Shown piece after piece: positions 30,526-41,079 of a DNA stretch of 64,000 nucleotides. Each line of letters opens with the position of its first letter. The stretch's first letter is position 1. The position numbers were made by a program, and so were the translations under genes. The stretch is from Flavobacteriales bacterium (GTDB lineage: Bacteria; Bacteroidota; Bacteroidia; Flavobacteriales_F; PHOS-HE28), in NCBI GenBank assembly GCA_016713865.1, contig JADJOG010000007.1, positions 62,001-126,000 on the forward strand, read 5' to 3'. The notes under the pieces are model-generated. The model ran no database searches and had not been told where the DNA came from. It saw only the letters and a list, made by a program, of their open reading frames with translations.

Positions 30526-31434
30526 ATGAAGAACCTACGCTTCCTTCTGCCGATCGTCGCGGTGCTCATGGCCGCTGATCCGCTCAGTGCGCAGCAGCTG
30601 CCGCAGCTCACACAATACATGCACAACGATTACATCTTCAATCAGGCTGTTGCGGGCAGTCGCCCTTTCTTCGAGCTGCGCAGCGCGCATCGTTACCAAT
30701 GGGTGGGCGTGCAGGATGCGCCACGCACGTTCATGCTGAGCGGCACCACGCCTATCGGCAAGTCGATGGGTGTCGGCGGCTACCTCTTCACGGATCACGT
30801 CGGCCCCACACGCCGCACGGGTTTCCAGCTCAGTTATGCGTACCACCTGCGCCTTACCGATGAACTCAAGCTCGGTTTCGCTCTAAGTGGAGGCCTGCTC
30901 CAATTCCTGATCGATGGCAGCAAGATCACCTTCCATGACCAAGGCGATCCCGTGCTCGACGATCAGCTGCGCGGCGAGTTGAAGCCCGATGCCACCTTCT
31001 CTTTCATGCTGCACCACCCCCGATTCTGGGTGGGAGCAGCTGCGCCGCAGATCCTGGGCAATGAAGTGGTTTTCCTGCACGAGAATACCGGCACGCTGAG
31101 CCGCATGGAGCGGCACTATTACGCCATGGGTGGCTATCGTTTGCCTGTCGGCGACGATTTCAAGCTGGAGCCCTCATTCATGGTGAAGTACGTGGCCCCG
31201 GTGCCCATGAAAGTCGACATCAACCTGCTCATGCGCTATAAGGACACCGTTTGGATCGGAGGCGGTTACCGCACCAACGATGCATGGAGCGCGCAGATCG
31301 GTTACTGGCACAGGCAGCAGTTCCAGTTCGGTTACAGCTACGATGTGATCACCAGCAACCTGCGGAACTACAGCACAGGAACGCATGAGGTCATGTTGGC
31401 CGTTACCATCGGTAAAACGCCAAAGGCGGAATAG
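30526..31434 (+). CDS. PorP/SprF family T9SS outer-membrane protein 2
   Basis: 302 residues, intact. Signal peptide MKNLRFLLPIVAVLMAADPLSAQ, then LPQLTQYMHNDYIFNQAVAGS, the PorP/SprF hallmark. Barrel strands follow, then FQFGYSYDVITSNLRNYSTGTHEVMLAV. It begins 4 bp after the SprB-like adhesin stop, so it is co-transcribed and probably serves that adhesin, like the sprB-sprF pair of Flavobacterium johnsoniae. Being unbroken, it is the best reference for joining the two frameshifted paralogues in the window. Confidence 0.93.
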   Translation: MKNLRFLLPIVAVLMAADPLSAQQLPQLTQYMHNDYIFNQAVAGSRPFFELRSAHRYQWVGVQDAPRTFMLSGTTPIGKSMGVGGYLFTDHVGPTRRTGFQLSYAYHLRLTDELKLGFALSGGLLQFLIDGSKITFHDQGDPVLDDQLRGELKPDATFSFMLHHPRFWVGAAAPQILGNEVVFLHENTGTLSRMERHYYAMGGYRLPVGDDFKLEPSFMVKYVAPVPMKVDINLLMRYKDTVWIGGGYRTNDAWSAQIGYWHRQQFQFGYSYDVITSNLRNYSTGTHEVMLAVTIGKTPKAE

Positions 31435-31547
31435 GCAATAGGGGGCTTGATGCGTGTATTGAGTGGCGCTGTTTGGAGGCCAGTCGTCGATTTCGTCGAA
31501 GCCATGCGGCCGATGGTCGATAACCCTTAGAGCCACAAGGCTTCAGG

Positions 31548-31580
31548 TTGACTGAGGGCGGGGGCATGGGCGTACCTTGC
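31548..31580 (+). promoter_or_regulatory. Putative promoter for the second giant adhesin
   Basis: TTGAC at 31548-31552 and TACCTTGC at 31573-31580, with 22 bp between TTG and the -7 element. It lies about 65 bp before the ATG at 31643, in the only sizeable gap (31435-31642) of the adhesin locus. The -7 match is imperfect. If correct, the locus has at least two transcription units. Confidence 0.35.
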
Positions 31581-31642
31581 GTCCCCTTTCGCCGGACCTT
31601 GCCGGAGCGTGCGTGAGTATTCCGCTTAATCCCCTATCACCC

Positions 31643-34600
31643 ATGCGAGCCATCGCTTACCTGATGCTCGCGCTGGGACCGGTGACGGTCGCTCACAGTC
31701 AGGTTTGCACCGCGGATCAGGACCAGCAGTTCGATTCCTGCACAGGGGAATTCTATGACTCGGGCGGTGTAGGCGGCAACTATGGCAATAACGAGGATGT
31801 CACCGCGACCATCTGCCCCGATGGTGGGGCGGGGTCAGGTCCTTTCACGTCGGTTCGGTTCATCCCCTGGGCTTTGGCTGGTGGGCCGCCCCCGGGGGAT
31901 CGCTTGGAGATTTTCGACGGCACCACCAATGCCGGTGCTCCTCTGGCAGTGGGCACTTCAGGGAATTCACTTGCCGGGCTCACCTTTACCAGTAGCGACG
32001 CCAGCGGCTGCCTCACCTTCCGTTTCCGCAGCGATGTTGGCGGCACTTCGGCTGGCTGGTTCGCACGCATCGTTACTACGCCATGGCCGGGCACCAATGG
32101 TGCACAAACGGTCTGCTCCAATGGGGCATCGTTCAGCATGTTCGGTTTCTTGGGCAATAGTCCCGATGCAGGCGGCAGTTGGACTGCGCCCGGCGGAGGA
32201 GCGCACAGCGGTAGCTTCAATCCGGCGACAGACCCTAGTGGTATTTACACCTATTCGCATGCGGGTGCCGTTCCATGCCCGGATGTTAGTGCCACGGTTA
32301 CTGTAACGAAGGTGCAAGTCCCGAACGCTGGCATTAATGGCAACGCCACCTTCTGCACTACCAGTTCCGCCGCGCAACTGATCAACTTCCTCGGGGGCTC
32401 GCCCGATGGTGGTGGCACATGGACCGGTCCTAATGGCGCCCACAGTGGCAACTTCAATCCTGCGAGCGATCCAGCGGGTACATACACCTATACCGTTTCA
32501 GGCACCGCGCCTTGCGCGAATGCATCGGCCAATGTGATCGTGACTGTGAACCAGCCTGCGAATGCTGGAACCAGTGGTGGCACCAGCGTGTGCAGCAACT
32601 CTGCTGCCTTCCAGCTATTCGATCTCTTGGGTGGTAACCCGCAACCTACTGGTGCATGGACCGGCCCAAGCAGTACACCCGTGGTGGGCACCTACACACC
32701 CGGTACCAGTGCGCCCGGTGTATACACCTATACTGTTCCCGGTGCACCGCCTTGTCCCGCAGCACTGAGCACCGTTACCGTGCTGCAGACAACAGCACCC
32801 AATGCCGGGCAGTCGCGCAGCATAACGGTTTGCAGTGATGATGCAGCCTTCAGCATGCGTGGCCAGTTGCTAGGCACGCCCGACCTGGGTGGAACATGGG
32901 TGGGGCCGCTTGGAGCGCATGGCGACCTCTTCAATCCAACCACCGACCCAGCGGGCGCTTACGTGTACACCGTGGCTGGCACAGGGCCGTGCGCGAATGC
33001 CAGCGCGACGCTCACCATCACCGTGAACCAACGGCCCAACGCTGGCATGAATGGCAGCGTGACGCTTGTGCAGCACCGATGCCAACTTCAACCTGTTCGG
33101 CGCATTGGGTGGAACACCGCAGGTGGGAGGTGTTTGGCGTGATCCATCGAATAATGTCCACTCGGGCACTTTCGTTCCCGGAACGAGCGCCATAGGCAAT
33201 TACACCTACACGGTAACCGGCCTTGCACCTTGCGCGCCTAGCAGCGCAACAGTGAATGTCTCGGTGAACACAGCGCCAGGGGCCGGCAATGGCACCGGCA
33301 TCACCGTCTGCTCCAACAATAGCACGTTCAGTCTATTCGCTCTGCTCACGGGCAATCCGGATAACAATGGAACGTGGTCTGGCCCGCTTGGCGCGCATAG
33401 CGGAACCCTGAATCCTTCGAGTGATCCTCGGGCGTTTACACCTACACGGTGCTTGGTGTATTCCCGTGCGCGAATGCGACTGCTTCAATCAACGTCACGG
33501 TGAATCCCGCACCCAATGCGGGAATCAACGGGAGCCATACGGTTTGCGGCAACTCCGCGGCGTTCAACCTGATCGACCATCTGGGTGGCACGCCTTGGCT
33601 CACCGGCACATGGACCGCTCCTGGTGGTGGTGCGAGCGCGGGTGTGTTCACTCCGGGAAGCAGTGTTGCTGGCACCTATACCTACACAGTGAATGGCCTT
33701 TCGCCATGCGCTCCGGCAATAGCAACGGTGAATGTCACGGTAATCGCACCACCGAATCCAGGAACCAACGGGAGCATCACGGTGTGCAGCAGCGATGGAC
33801 CGGTTAACCTCTTCACGTTGCTGGGCGGTAGTCCGGAAACAGGCGGCACGTGGGTAGGGCCGGGCGGCGCGCACAGTGGCACCTACTTGCCCGGATCTCA
33901 AGTGGGCGGCAACTACACATATACTGTAGCGGGCAACTCGCCATGCGGGCCACTGAGCGCCGTGGTGCAGGTGAATCGCGTGATAGCGCCGCGTGCAGGA
34001 ACCGATGGCGTTACCACGGTGTGCAGCACGAATCCGGGTTTTGATATGATCACCGTGCTCGGCGGCAATCCGAATGGTGGCGGTACGTGGATCAATGCGC
34101 TGAACCAAGCAGGGGGCGCCACATGCACGCCAGGCACTACGGCGCCGGGTGTCTATCGGTACGTGGTGAATGGAACCGCGCCATGCGTGAACGATACCGC
34201 GCAGGCCACGCTGAATGTGAACCAAGCGCCCAACGCGGGCAGCAATGGCAATGCGCTGGTGTGCAGCAACGATACTCCGTTCAATCTGGTCGATTTCCTC
34301 GGAGGCAATCCGGATGGCGGTGGAAGCTGGACACGGCCCAATGGCACATCGCATAGCGGCACTTTCACGCCCGGAACATCACAGCCCGGCGGCTACACCT
34401 ATACGGTACAGGGGCAGACCCCTTGTCCGAACGCGAGCGCTGTGGTTAGTGTGAGCGTGACGCAAGCGCCCAATGCCGGAATCGGCGGTGATCTGACGCG
34501 GTGCAGCAATCAAGGTCAGGTGAACCTTTTCATGCAGTTGAGCGGCAATCCGAGCAACGGCGGAAGCTGGACCGGCCCCAATGGCGCGCATAGCGGATTC

Positions 34601-37600
34601 CTGAATCCGGCATCCGATCCCTCAGGTGCATATGTATACACGGTGAATGGCCTGGCACCTTGCGCGAATGCGACTGCTACGATTAATGTCACAATCAATG
34701 CAGCTCCCAACGCTGGAAGCGATGGAAGCATCACGATTTGCCAAGGCACAGCGAGCGTCGATCTGTTCACGGTGATCGGCGGCCCGTTTGATTTGAACGG
34801 AACATGGACCGAGATGGGCACGCCCACCGGCCAGCTATCGGGCAACTTCTTTCTCTCGGCTAGCATGCCTCCCGGTACCTACCAGTTCCGCTATGAAGTG
34901 CCCGGAATCGGTAGTTGCGCAGCGGATCACGCGCATGCCACGGTTGTGATCGTGGCGCTCTTGAACGCCGGCACCAGCGGCAACCTGGCTGCGTGCAGCA
35001 GCAATACACAAGTGAACCTGTTCAATGGCTTGGGTGGCAATCCGCAGCCCGGTGGCCAGTGGATCGACCTGAACAGCACCAACGCGCTCAACGGCAACCT
35101 CTTCAACGCGACGTTGGTGGTGGCGCCTGGGATCTATCAGTTCCGCTATCGTCTAACCGGTGCGTTGAGCTGCTCGGCCGATTCGGCAATGGTTACCGTG
35201 AATGTGACAGCCGCAGCGAATCCAGGTTGCAACAGCAATGCGCTCTTCTGCAGCACGGTAAGCACTCCGCAGAATCTATTCGCCTTCCTGAACTGCAATC
35301 CGCAATCCGGTGGCCAATGGCGCAGGAATAGCCCGGGTGGCCCCACCTTCAGTGGCCAGTACACACCGACCATCGATAGCCCGGCCACTTTCTACTACGT
35401 GTTCAATCAGGGACCGCCGTGCAGCACGGTGTTCGCGACCGTTACTGTTGATGAGGTGCCGGGCCCCAATGCTGGCTTCCCCAATTCAGTGCAACGATGC
35501 AGCAGCGATTCGCCCTTCAATATGACAGCTGCGCTGAATGGTACTCCCGACCTGGGTGGACAGTGGTACTTCGGAATCGTGCCGCATAGTTCCACATTTA
35601 CTCCTGGGCTCGATCCACAAGGCGTTTACGAGTACAGGGTCACAGGCATCAGTCCTTGTCTTGATGCGTCGGCTTCACTCACCGTGAGCGTGACTCCTGA
35701 AGCCAATGCGGGCTGCAACAGCAGTTTCCTCGCATGCAGCAATCAGCCGCAGTTCCTCCTGTTCCCTTTGCTCACATGCAACCCGAACTCCAACGGGTTC
35801 TGGCTCGATCCGAATCTGAACCCGCTTCCATCAGGTGCATACACGCCGGGATCCAGCCAGCAAGGCGATTACCGATACATCGTCGTTGGGCAATCGCCCT
35901 GCACAAGTGATACGGCGATCGTGAGCGTATTCGAGACGCCTGCGCCCAATGCCGGATGCGCTGGATCGGCTTCACTCTGTGCCAGTCTTGGAGCGCCTGC
36001 GGTGAACCTGTTCAACTTCTTGAATTGCACGCCTGATCCCTTCGGCACATGGTCTGGTCCGGGTCCGCTTAATCCTCCGGGCTTCTTCACGCCGGGCACC
36101 AGCGTGCCTGGTCTGTACACCTACACCGTGGCGAATAGTTGCGGCTCGGTGAGCAGCAACGTGAATGTGGTGGTGGGCTCGCCTGGCAATGCCGGATGCA
36201 ATGCAGCGATGCAATGGTGCAATACCTCTGGTGCCTTCAACATGTTCCTGTATTTGGGCTGTTCGCCAGCTCTTGGTGGCACATGGTCGGGTCCGCTGCC
36301 GAGCACGGCTGTGGTAAGCGGATTGTTCACGCCGGGCGTTTCCGTTCCAGGCACCTACCGTTATTCCGTTCCGGGCACAGGCGGCTGTTCAGTGGCTACC
36401 GCTACGTTGACCGTCACGATCGTGCCATTCAAGGAGGCGGGCGTCAACGCGAACCTTCCGATTTGCAGCACAGCAGGTTCTGTGGATCTTTTCCCCTTGC
36501 TCGGCCCTACGGCACAACCCGGCGGAACGTGGTACTTCAACAGCGCGACGCAGCATACGGGGATACTGGTTCCTTCCAGTGATCAGAGTGGCAGCTACGT
36601 TTATCGCCACGCCGCAAACGGTCCTTGTCTTGCCGATTCGGCCATCGTGAGCGTGACCATTTATGCGCCGCGTAACGCTGGCTGTGATGGTGTGTTGAAT
36701 GTGTGCAGCAACTCTGGAGCTGTGATCCTCTTCAATTCCTTGGGATGTGATCCGGAAACCCAGGGTGGCAGCTGGTTCAGGCCCAACGGTCAACCCTTCA
36801 CGGGGCTCTTCGATCCGCAGGTGGATGTGAGCGGCGTGTACAAGTACAAACTGCCCGGCAACAATGGTTGCGGCCCCGATTCATCTTACGTGACCGTCTT
36901 CTTGTTCCCCGAAGCGGATGCAGGCGCAACGAATCCCTTGCCCCACGCTGTTTGCAGCAACTCGCCTGAATTCCAGCTCGCATCCTTGTTGTTGGGCAGT
37001 CCGCAGCAGGATGGCACTTGGTTCGATCCCAACAACGTGGTGTTCAGTGGCACGTTCACGCCTGGCACTTCTCTTCCCGGCACATACAAGTACAGGGTGG
37101 TGGGCCTAGGTCCTTGCCTCAGCGATAGCGCTTTCGTGACGGTATCGGTGAGTCAGCAGGCGAATGCGGGCATAACGCAGTTGAGCGATCAGTGCAGCAG
37201 CGGCGCACCAGTGCCATTAATCAGCTTGTTGGGAGGATTACCGGATCCTGGCGGAAGCTGGGTGGGGCCTTCGCCGGTGATCAATGGCTTGTTCGACCCG
37301 GCTACGATGAATCCCGGCCTGTACACCTACACCGTGCAAGGCACGGCACCGTGTGGTCCGGCTAGTGCTTCGGTCTTCATCACGATCATTCCGCAGGCGT
37401 ACGCAGGTACAGGTGGAGCGATCACCGCTTGCGAGGGCGCCACCGAGATTCAACTGTTCGACGCGCTAAGTGATGCATGGACACCCGGGGGCACATGGAT
37501 AAATGGATGCGGTATCGGCACGATCAACAACGGCGTTTACGATGCTTCACTCCTTGTCGCTGGCCAAGGCTGCGGGTTCACCTACTCGCACCCGTCGAAT

Positions 37601-40163
37601 GGACCATGCCCGGCAATGTTCGCATCGGTGAGCTTGAACATCGTGACAGCGCTTGATGCCGGCGTTGATGCAAGCGTGCAGATCTGTCGCGGCACCACAC
37701 CGGTGCTTTTCGATCTGCTGGGCGGAGCTCCTCAGCCGGGTGGCTACTGGCAGAACATCGACAATGCGCCAGGCTTCAATGCGCTAGGATTCTTCCAAAC
37801 GGGGCAAGTGCCGGCAAATTCGACTTGGAGGTTCGATTACATCCATCCCTCATTGCCGCAGTGCCCGGGCGATACAGCACGCGTTACAGTGACCGTGATC
37901 AATGGGCCTTTTGCCGGGAACAATGGAAGCCTGCCCGTTTGCTCCAATTCGTTCCCGGTAAACCTGGGCCTGGGCCTTGGCCCCGGAGCTGATGCTGGCG
38001 GCATTTGGTACAACAGCGTGTGGCAAGTGGTGCCTGCATTGTTCACTCCATCCTCGGGAAGCGGCTTGTACCATTATGTGGTTGCAGGTAATGGAGCTTG
38101 TCCTGCCGATTCAGCCGATGTGAATGTGACCGTGATCCCAGCACCGAATGCAGGCGATGGCTTGGGCGTTTCCATTTGCTCTATCGACGCACCGGTAGCG
38201 CTCTTCGGGCTGCTTGGACCGAATGCCCAAGCAGGTGGCACCTGGACCTTCACGCCTGCAATTGGTGGTACTCCTGTTCCTCACTCGGGCACTTATGTTC
38301 CTGCCGTTGACGATCCGGGATCACTATACCTATCGCGTTGCTGGCGCGCCCCCATGCGCCGATGCGATCGCGACCGTCACCGTGAGTGAGCCGCAAGTGC
38401 CCAATGCGGGATGCGATGCCACTGCCGCGCTCTGCACCAATGGTTCGGCCGTGATCATGCGCACCTTGCTTGGTTGTAACGCGCAACCCGGTGGCACATG
38501 GGTTTACGTGACCGGTGGCAACACGCCCCAAGGCTTATTCGTGAATCCGGCGGTTGACCCACCCGGGGTGTACCGCTATACAATCGTGGGTGACTCGCCA
38601 TGCCCCAGCGCTAGCGCGGAACTCACCTTATCCGTGAATCCTGCAACCAACGCCGGTCAGGGTAGCACCATCAACAGATGCGTGACGGAGACAGCCGTTG
38701 ATCTTTTCGCGACGCTCGGGCCGAGCGCTCAGGCGGGGGGTACATGGACAGACAACAACAACTCCGGCGCTCTATCCGGCAACATCTTCAACCCATCGGT
38801 TGCAGGCAATGGCAACTGGGGCTTCACCTACACGGTCACGGGGATCACGCCTTGCTTGAGCTCATCGGCGAATGTGACGGTGCAGGTGGGCACTGGCGGA
38901 AACGCGGGATCCGATAGCACGGTAGCCATTTGCGGGAGCCTTGCCCAATACAACCTGTTCAATGCACTGGGCGGGAATCCGCAACAAGGAGGCACATGGG
39001 CTGAGGCGACCGGCGTGCCTGTTGGGTCGAATGGCATTCTCGATCCCAGCCTGTTGACCATTGGCCAGACTTATGCATTCAGCTATTCGATCAATGATCC
39101 CGACTGCGGTTTGGTAACCGCGATCGTTACGCTGACCGCGGCGCCATTCCCCGTGGCAGGCACCGGAAGCAGCCTAACGCTATGCTCCAATTCGGCAGCC
39201 ATCGATCTGTTCAGCCAACTCACAGGAAATCCCGATGTCGATGGCTCATGGACGGATCCCAATGGCCTTGCGCACGGCGACAGCTTCATCCCCGGCACGC
39301 ATGCCCCGGGCAACTATACCTACACCGTTGCGGGCGAGGAGCCATGCGCGAATGTCACGGCCGTTGTGAGCATCGCGGTGAATACCCCTCCGGATGCTGG
39401 TTTGAATGGAAGCCTGCTCGCTTGCGATACCCTTCAAGCGCTGGTGCTTTTCACTGGTCTGCAGGGCACACCGCAAGCCGGCGGCTCATGGCAGGACATC
39501 GATGGAACGGGTGGTCTTTCGGGAGGGGTGTTGAACACCACGGGCATCGCACCGGGCAACTATGTGTTCCGTTATTCGGTGAGCATCACGGGCTGCGCTC
39601 CAACAACAGCCGACGTCACTGTGCAAGTCGTGGGCGGCGTCGAGGTGAATGATGTGCAACGCGAGTGCATCACGCGTGATCGAACCTATGTGGTGCGCTT
39701 CACCATCAGCGAGGGCGATGCGGGCACCTATGAAGTGAATGGACTGCAAGGCGCGATCACTGCTGCTGCTCCTTACATCTTCACCAGTGAGCCCCTGTTC
39801 ACGAGCCAGGAATTCGAGGCCTTCGTGCGCGATCAGTACGGGTGCGCGTTGATTCGCGTGGCCGGCAATTCGCCGTGCGACTTCACGAGCGAGGTGTTCG
39901 TGCCAGAGAGCTTCTCGCCCAACGGCGACGGCGTGAATGATGCGCTGATCATACCGGGCATCGAAGGCTTCCCGGGCAACCGCATCAGCATCTTCAACCG
40001 TTGGGGCGCCAAGCTGTACGAGACCGAGGGCTACGACAACAAGAGCGTATTGTGGGATGGTTCAACCGCCCAAGGCCAGGCGCCGGCGAGCACATACTTC
40101 TACGTGCTGGAACTGGGTGAAGGAAGGGATGCGCTGACCGGATTCATCTACCTGAACCGATGA
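31643..40163 (+). CDS. Giant NAG-type PKD-like repeat adhesin with type B T9SS C-terminal domain (frameshifted)
   Basis: About 2840 residues when joined. Signal peptide MRAIAYLMLALGPVTVAHSQ, then a CUB-like N-terminal domain (about residues 20-150: FDSCTGEFYDSGGVGGNYGNNE, LEIFDGTTNAGAPLA). About 31 repeats of 72-80 residues follow with pattern PNAG-x-x-G-x-x-x-VCS, LF-x-x-LGG-P, GGTW-x-GP, PG-x-YTYTV-x-G-x-x-PC and A-x-V-V-V, resembling Bacteroidota PKD-like domains. The end is a CHU_C domain (ESFSPNGDGVNDALIIPG, ISIFNRWGAKLYETEGY, TYFYVLELGE). Indels near 33062, 33430 and 38325. The middle frame 33449-38389 is one unbroken 1646-codon run, so the gene is real and largely intact. The stop overlaps sprF3 (ATGA). 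Probable surface adhesin. Confidence 0.87.
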
Positions 40164-41075
40164 GGGCGATTGCGCGCATATCGAGCGTTGTCCTGCTGTT
40201 GTTCAGTGGAACAGTGCAAGCGCAACAGGATCCGCTCTATAGCCAATACATGTTCAACACGCTCGCGGTGAACCCTGCCTATGCGGGCAGCGCCGACGTG
40301 TTCACGGCATTGCTCCTGAGCCGGCACCAATGGGTTGGGTTCGCTGGTGCCCCGAGCACGCAGACACTGGTTGCTCACACGCCGCTGCCGAAGCAGAACA
40401 TGGCCGTCGGCTTCTCGCTCCTCGCCGATAAGATCGGCCCTACTCGGCAGACCGGCATTTATGGCGATTACGCTTATCGCATCCGTACGAGCGATGAAAC
40501 ACATCTCTCCTTCGGCCTGAAAGGCGGCATCAACCTGTACCAGGCGGATCTAGCCAGCCTGACCACTGTTGATCCCGATGCGGCCAACGTGAATGTGAGC
40601 AGCAAGGCCATGCCCAATTTCGGCTTCGGCCTGTTCTGGCATTCTCCGCGCTACTATGTTGGGTTGAGCCTGCCCAAGCTGATGCAGAATGAGGTGGACG
40701 CCGGCGCTACCATGGCATTGGCCCCGGAGCGCCGCCACCTATTCCCTGATCGCAGGTTATGTGTTGGACCTGAATCGCAGCTTGCGTTTCAAGCCGTCGA
40801 TCATGCTGCGGCAAGTCAGCGGTGCGCCGCTCTCGCTGGATTTGAATGCGAACTTCCTTCTGCGCGACCGGATCTGGCTGGGCGGCATGTACCGCGTTGG
40901 CAACAGCATTGGTGTGCTCGCGCAATACCAAGTGAACGACCAGTTCCGCGTAGGCTATGCCTTCGATCTCACCACCAATCGGCTTGGCGCTTACAATGGC
41001 GGCACGCACGAGGTGATGCTCAATTACGATTTCCGCTTCTTCACCGGCCGCACCGTCTCGCCGCGCTTCTTCTGA
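40160..41075 (+). CDS. PorP/SprF family T9SS outer-membrane protein 3 (frameshifted)
   Basis: About 304 residues. Signal peptide MRAIARISSVVLLLFSGTVQAQ followed by DPLYSQYMFNTLAVNPAYAGS, the clearest PorP/SprF hallmark of the three. Later features are HQWVGFAGAPSTQTL, FGLKGGINLY and, after an indel near 40722-40730, YSLIAGYVLDLNRSLRFKPS. The end is FRVGYAFDLTTNRLGAYNGGTHEVML. It overlaps the adhesin stop by four bases, and the PorE-like gene follows 4 bp after its stop, giving an adhesin-sprF-porE unit. Confidence 0.9.
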
Positions 41076-41079
41076 ACCC

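Noticed and set aside
21220..40163. CRISPR array or phage tail-fibre interpretation of the regular repeats
   Set aside because: The periodicity is at protein level with diverged DNA, no short identical repeats with unique spacers, and the signal peptides and gliding C-terminal domains show surface adhesins.
21220..40163. Programmed frameshifting or phase variation of the giant adhesins
   Set aside because: The breaks are not at slippery heptamers or tandem homopolymer tracts in any consistent way, and the same kind of break hits essential genes such as dnaG and aspS.
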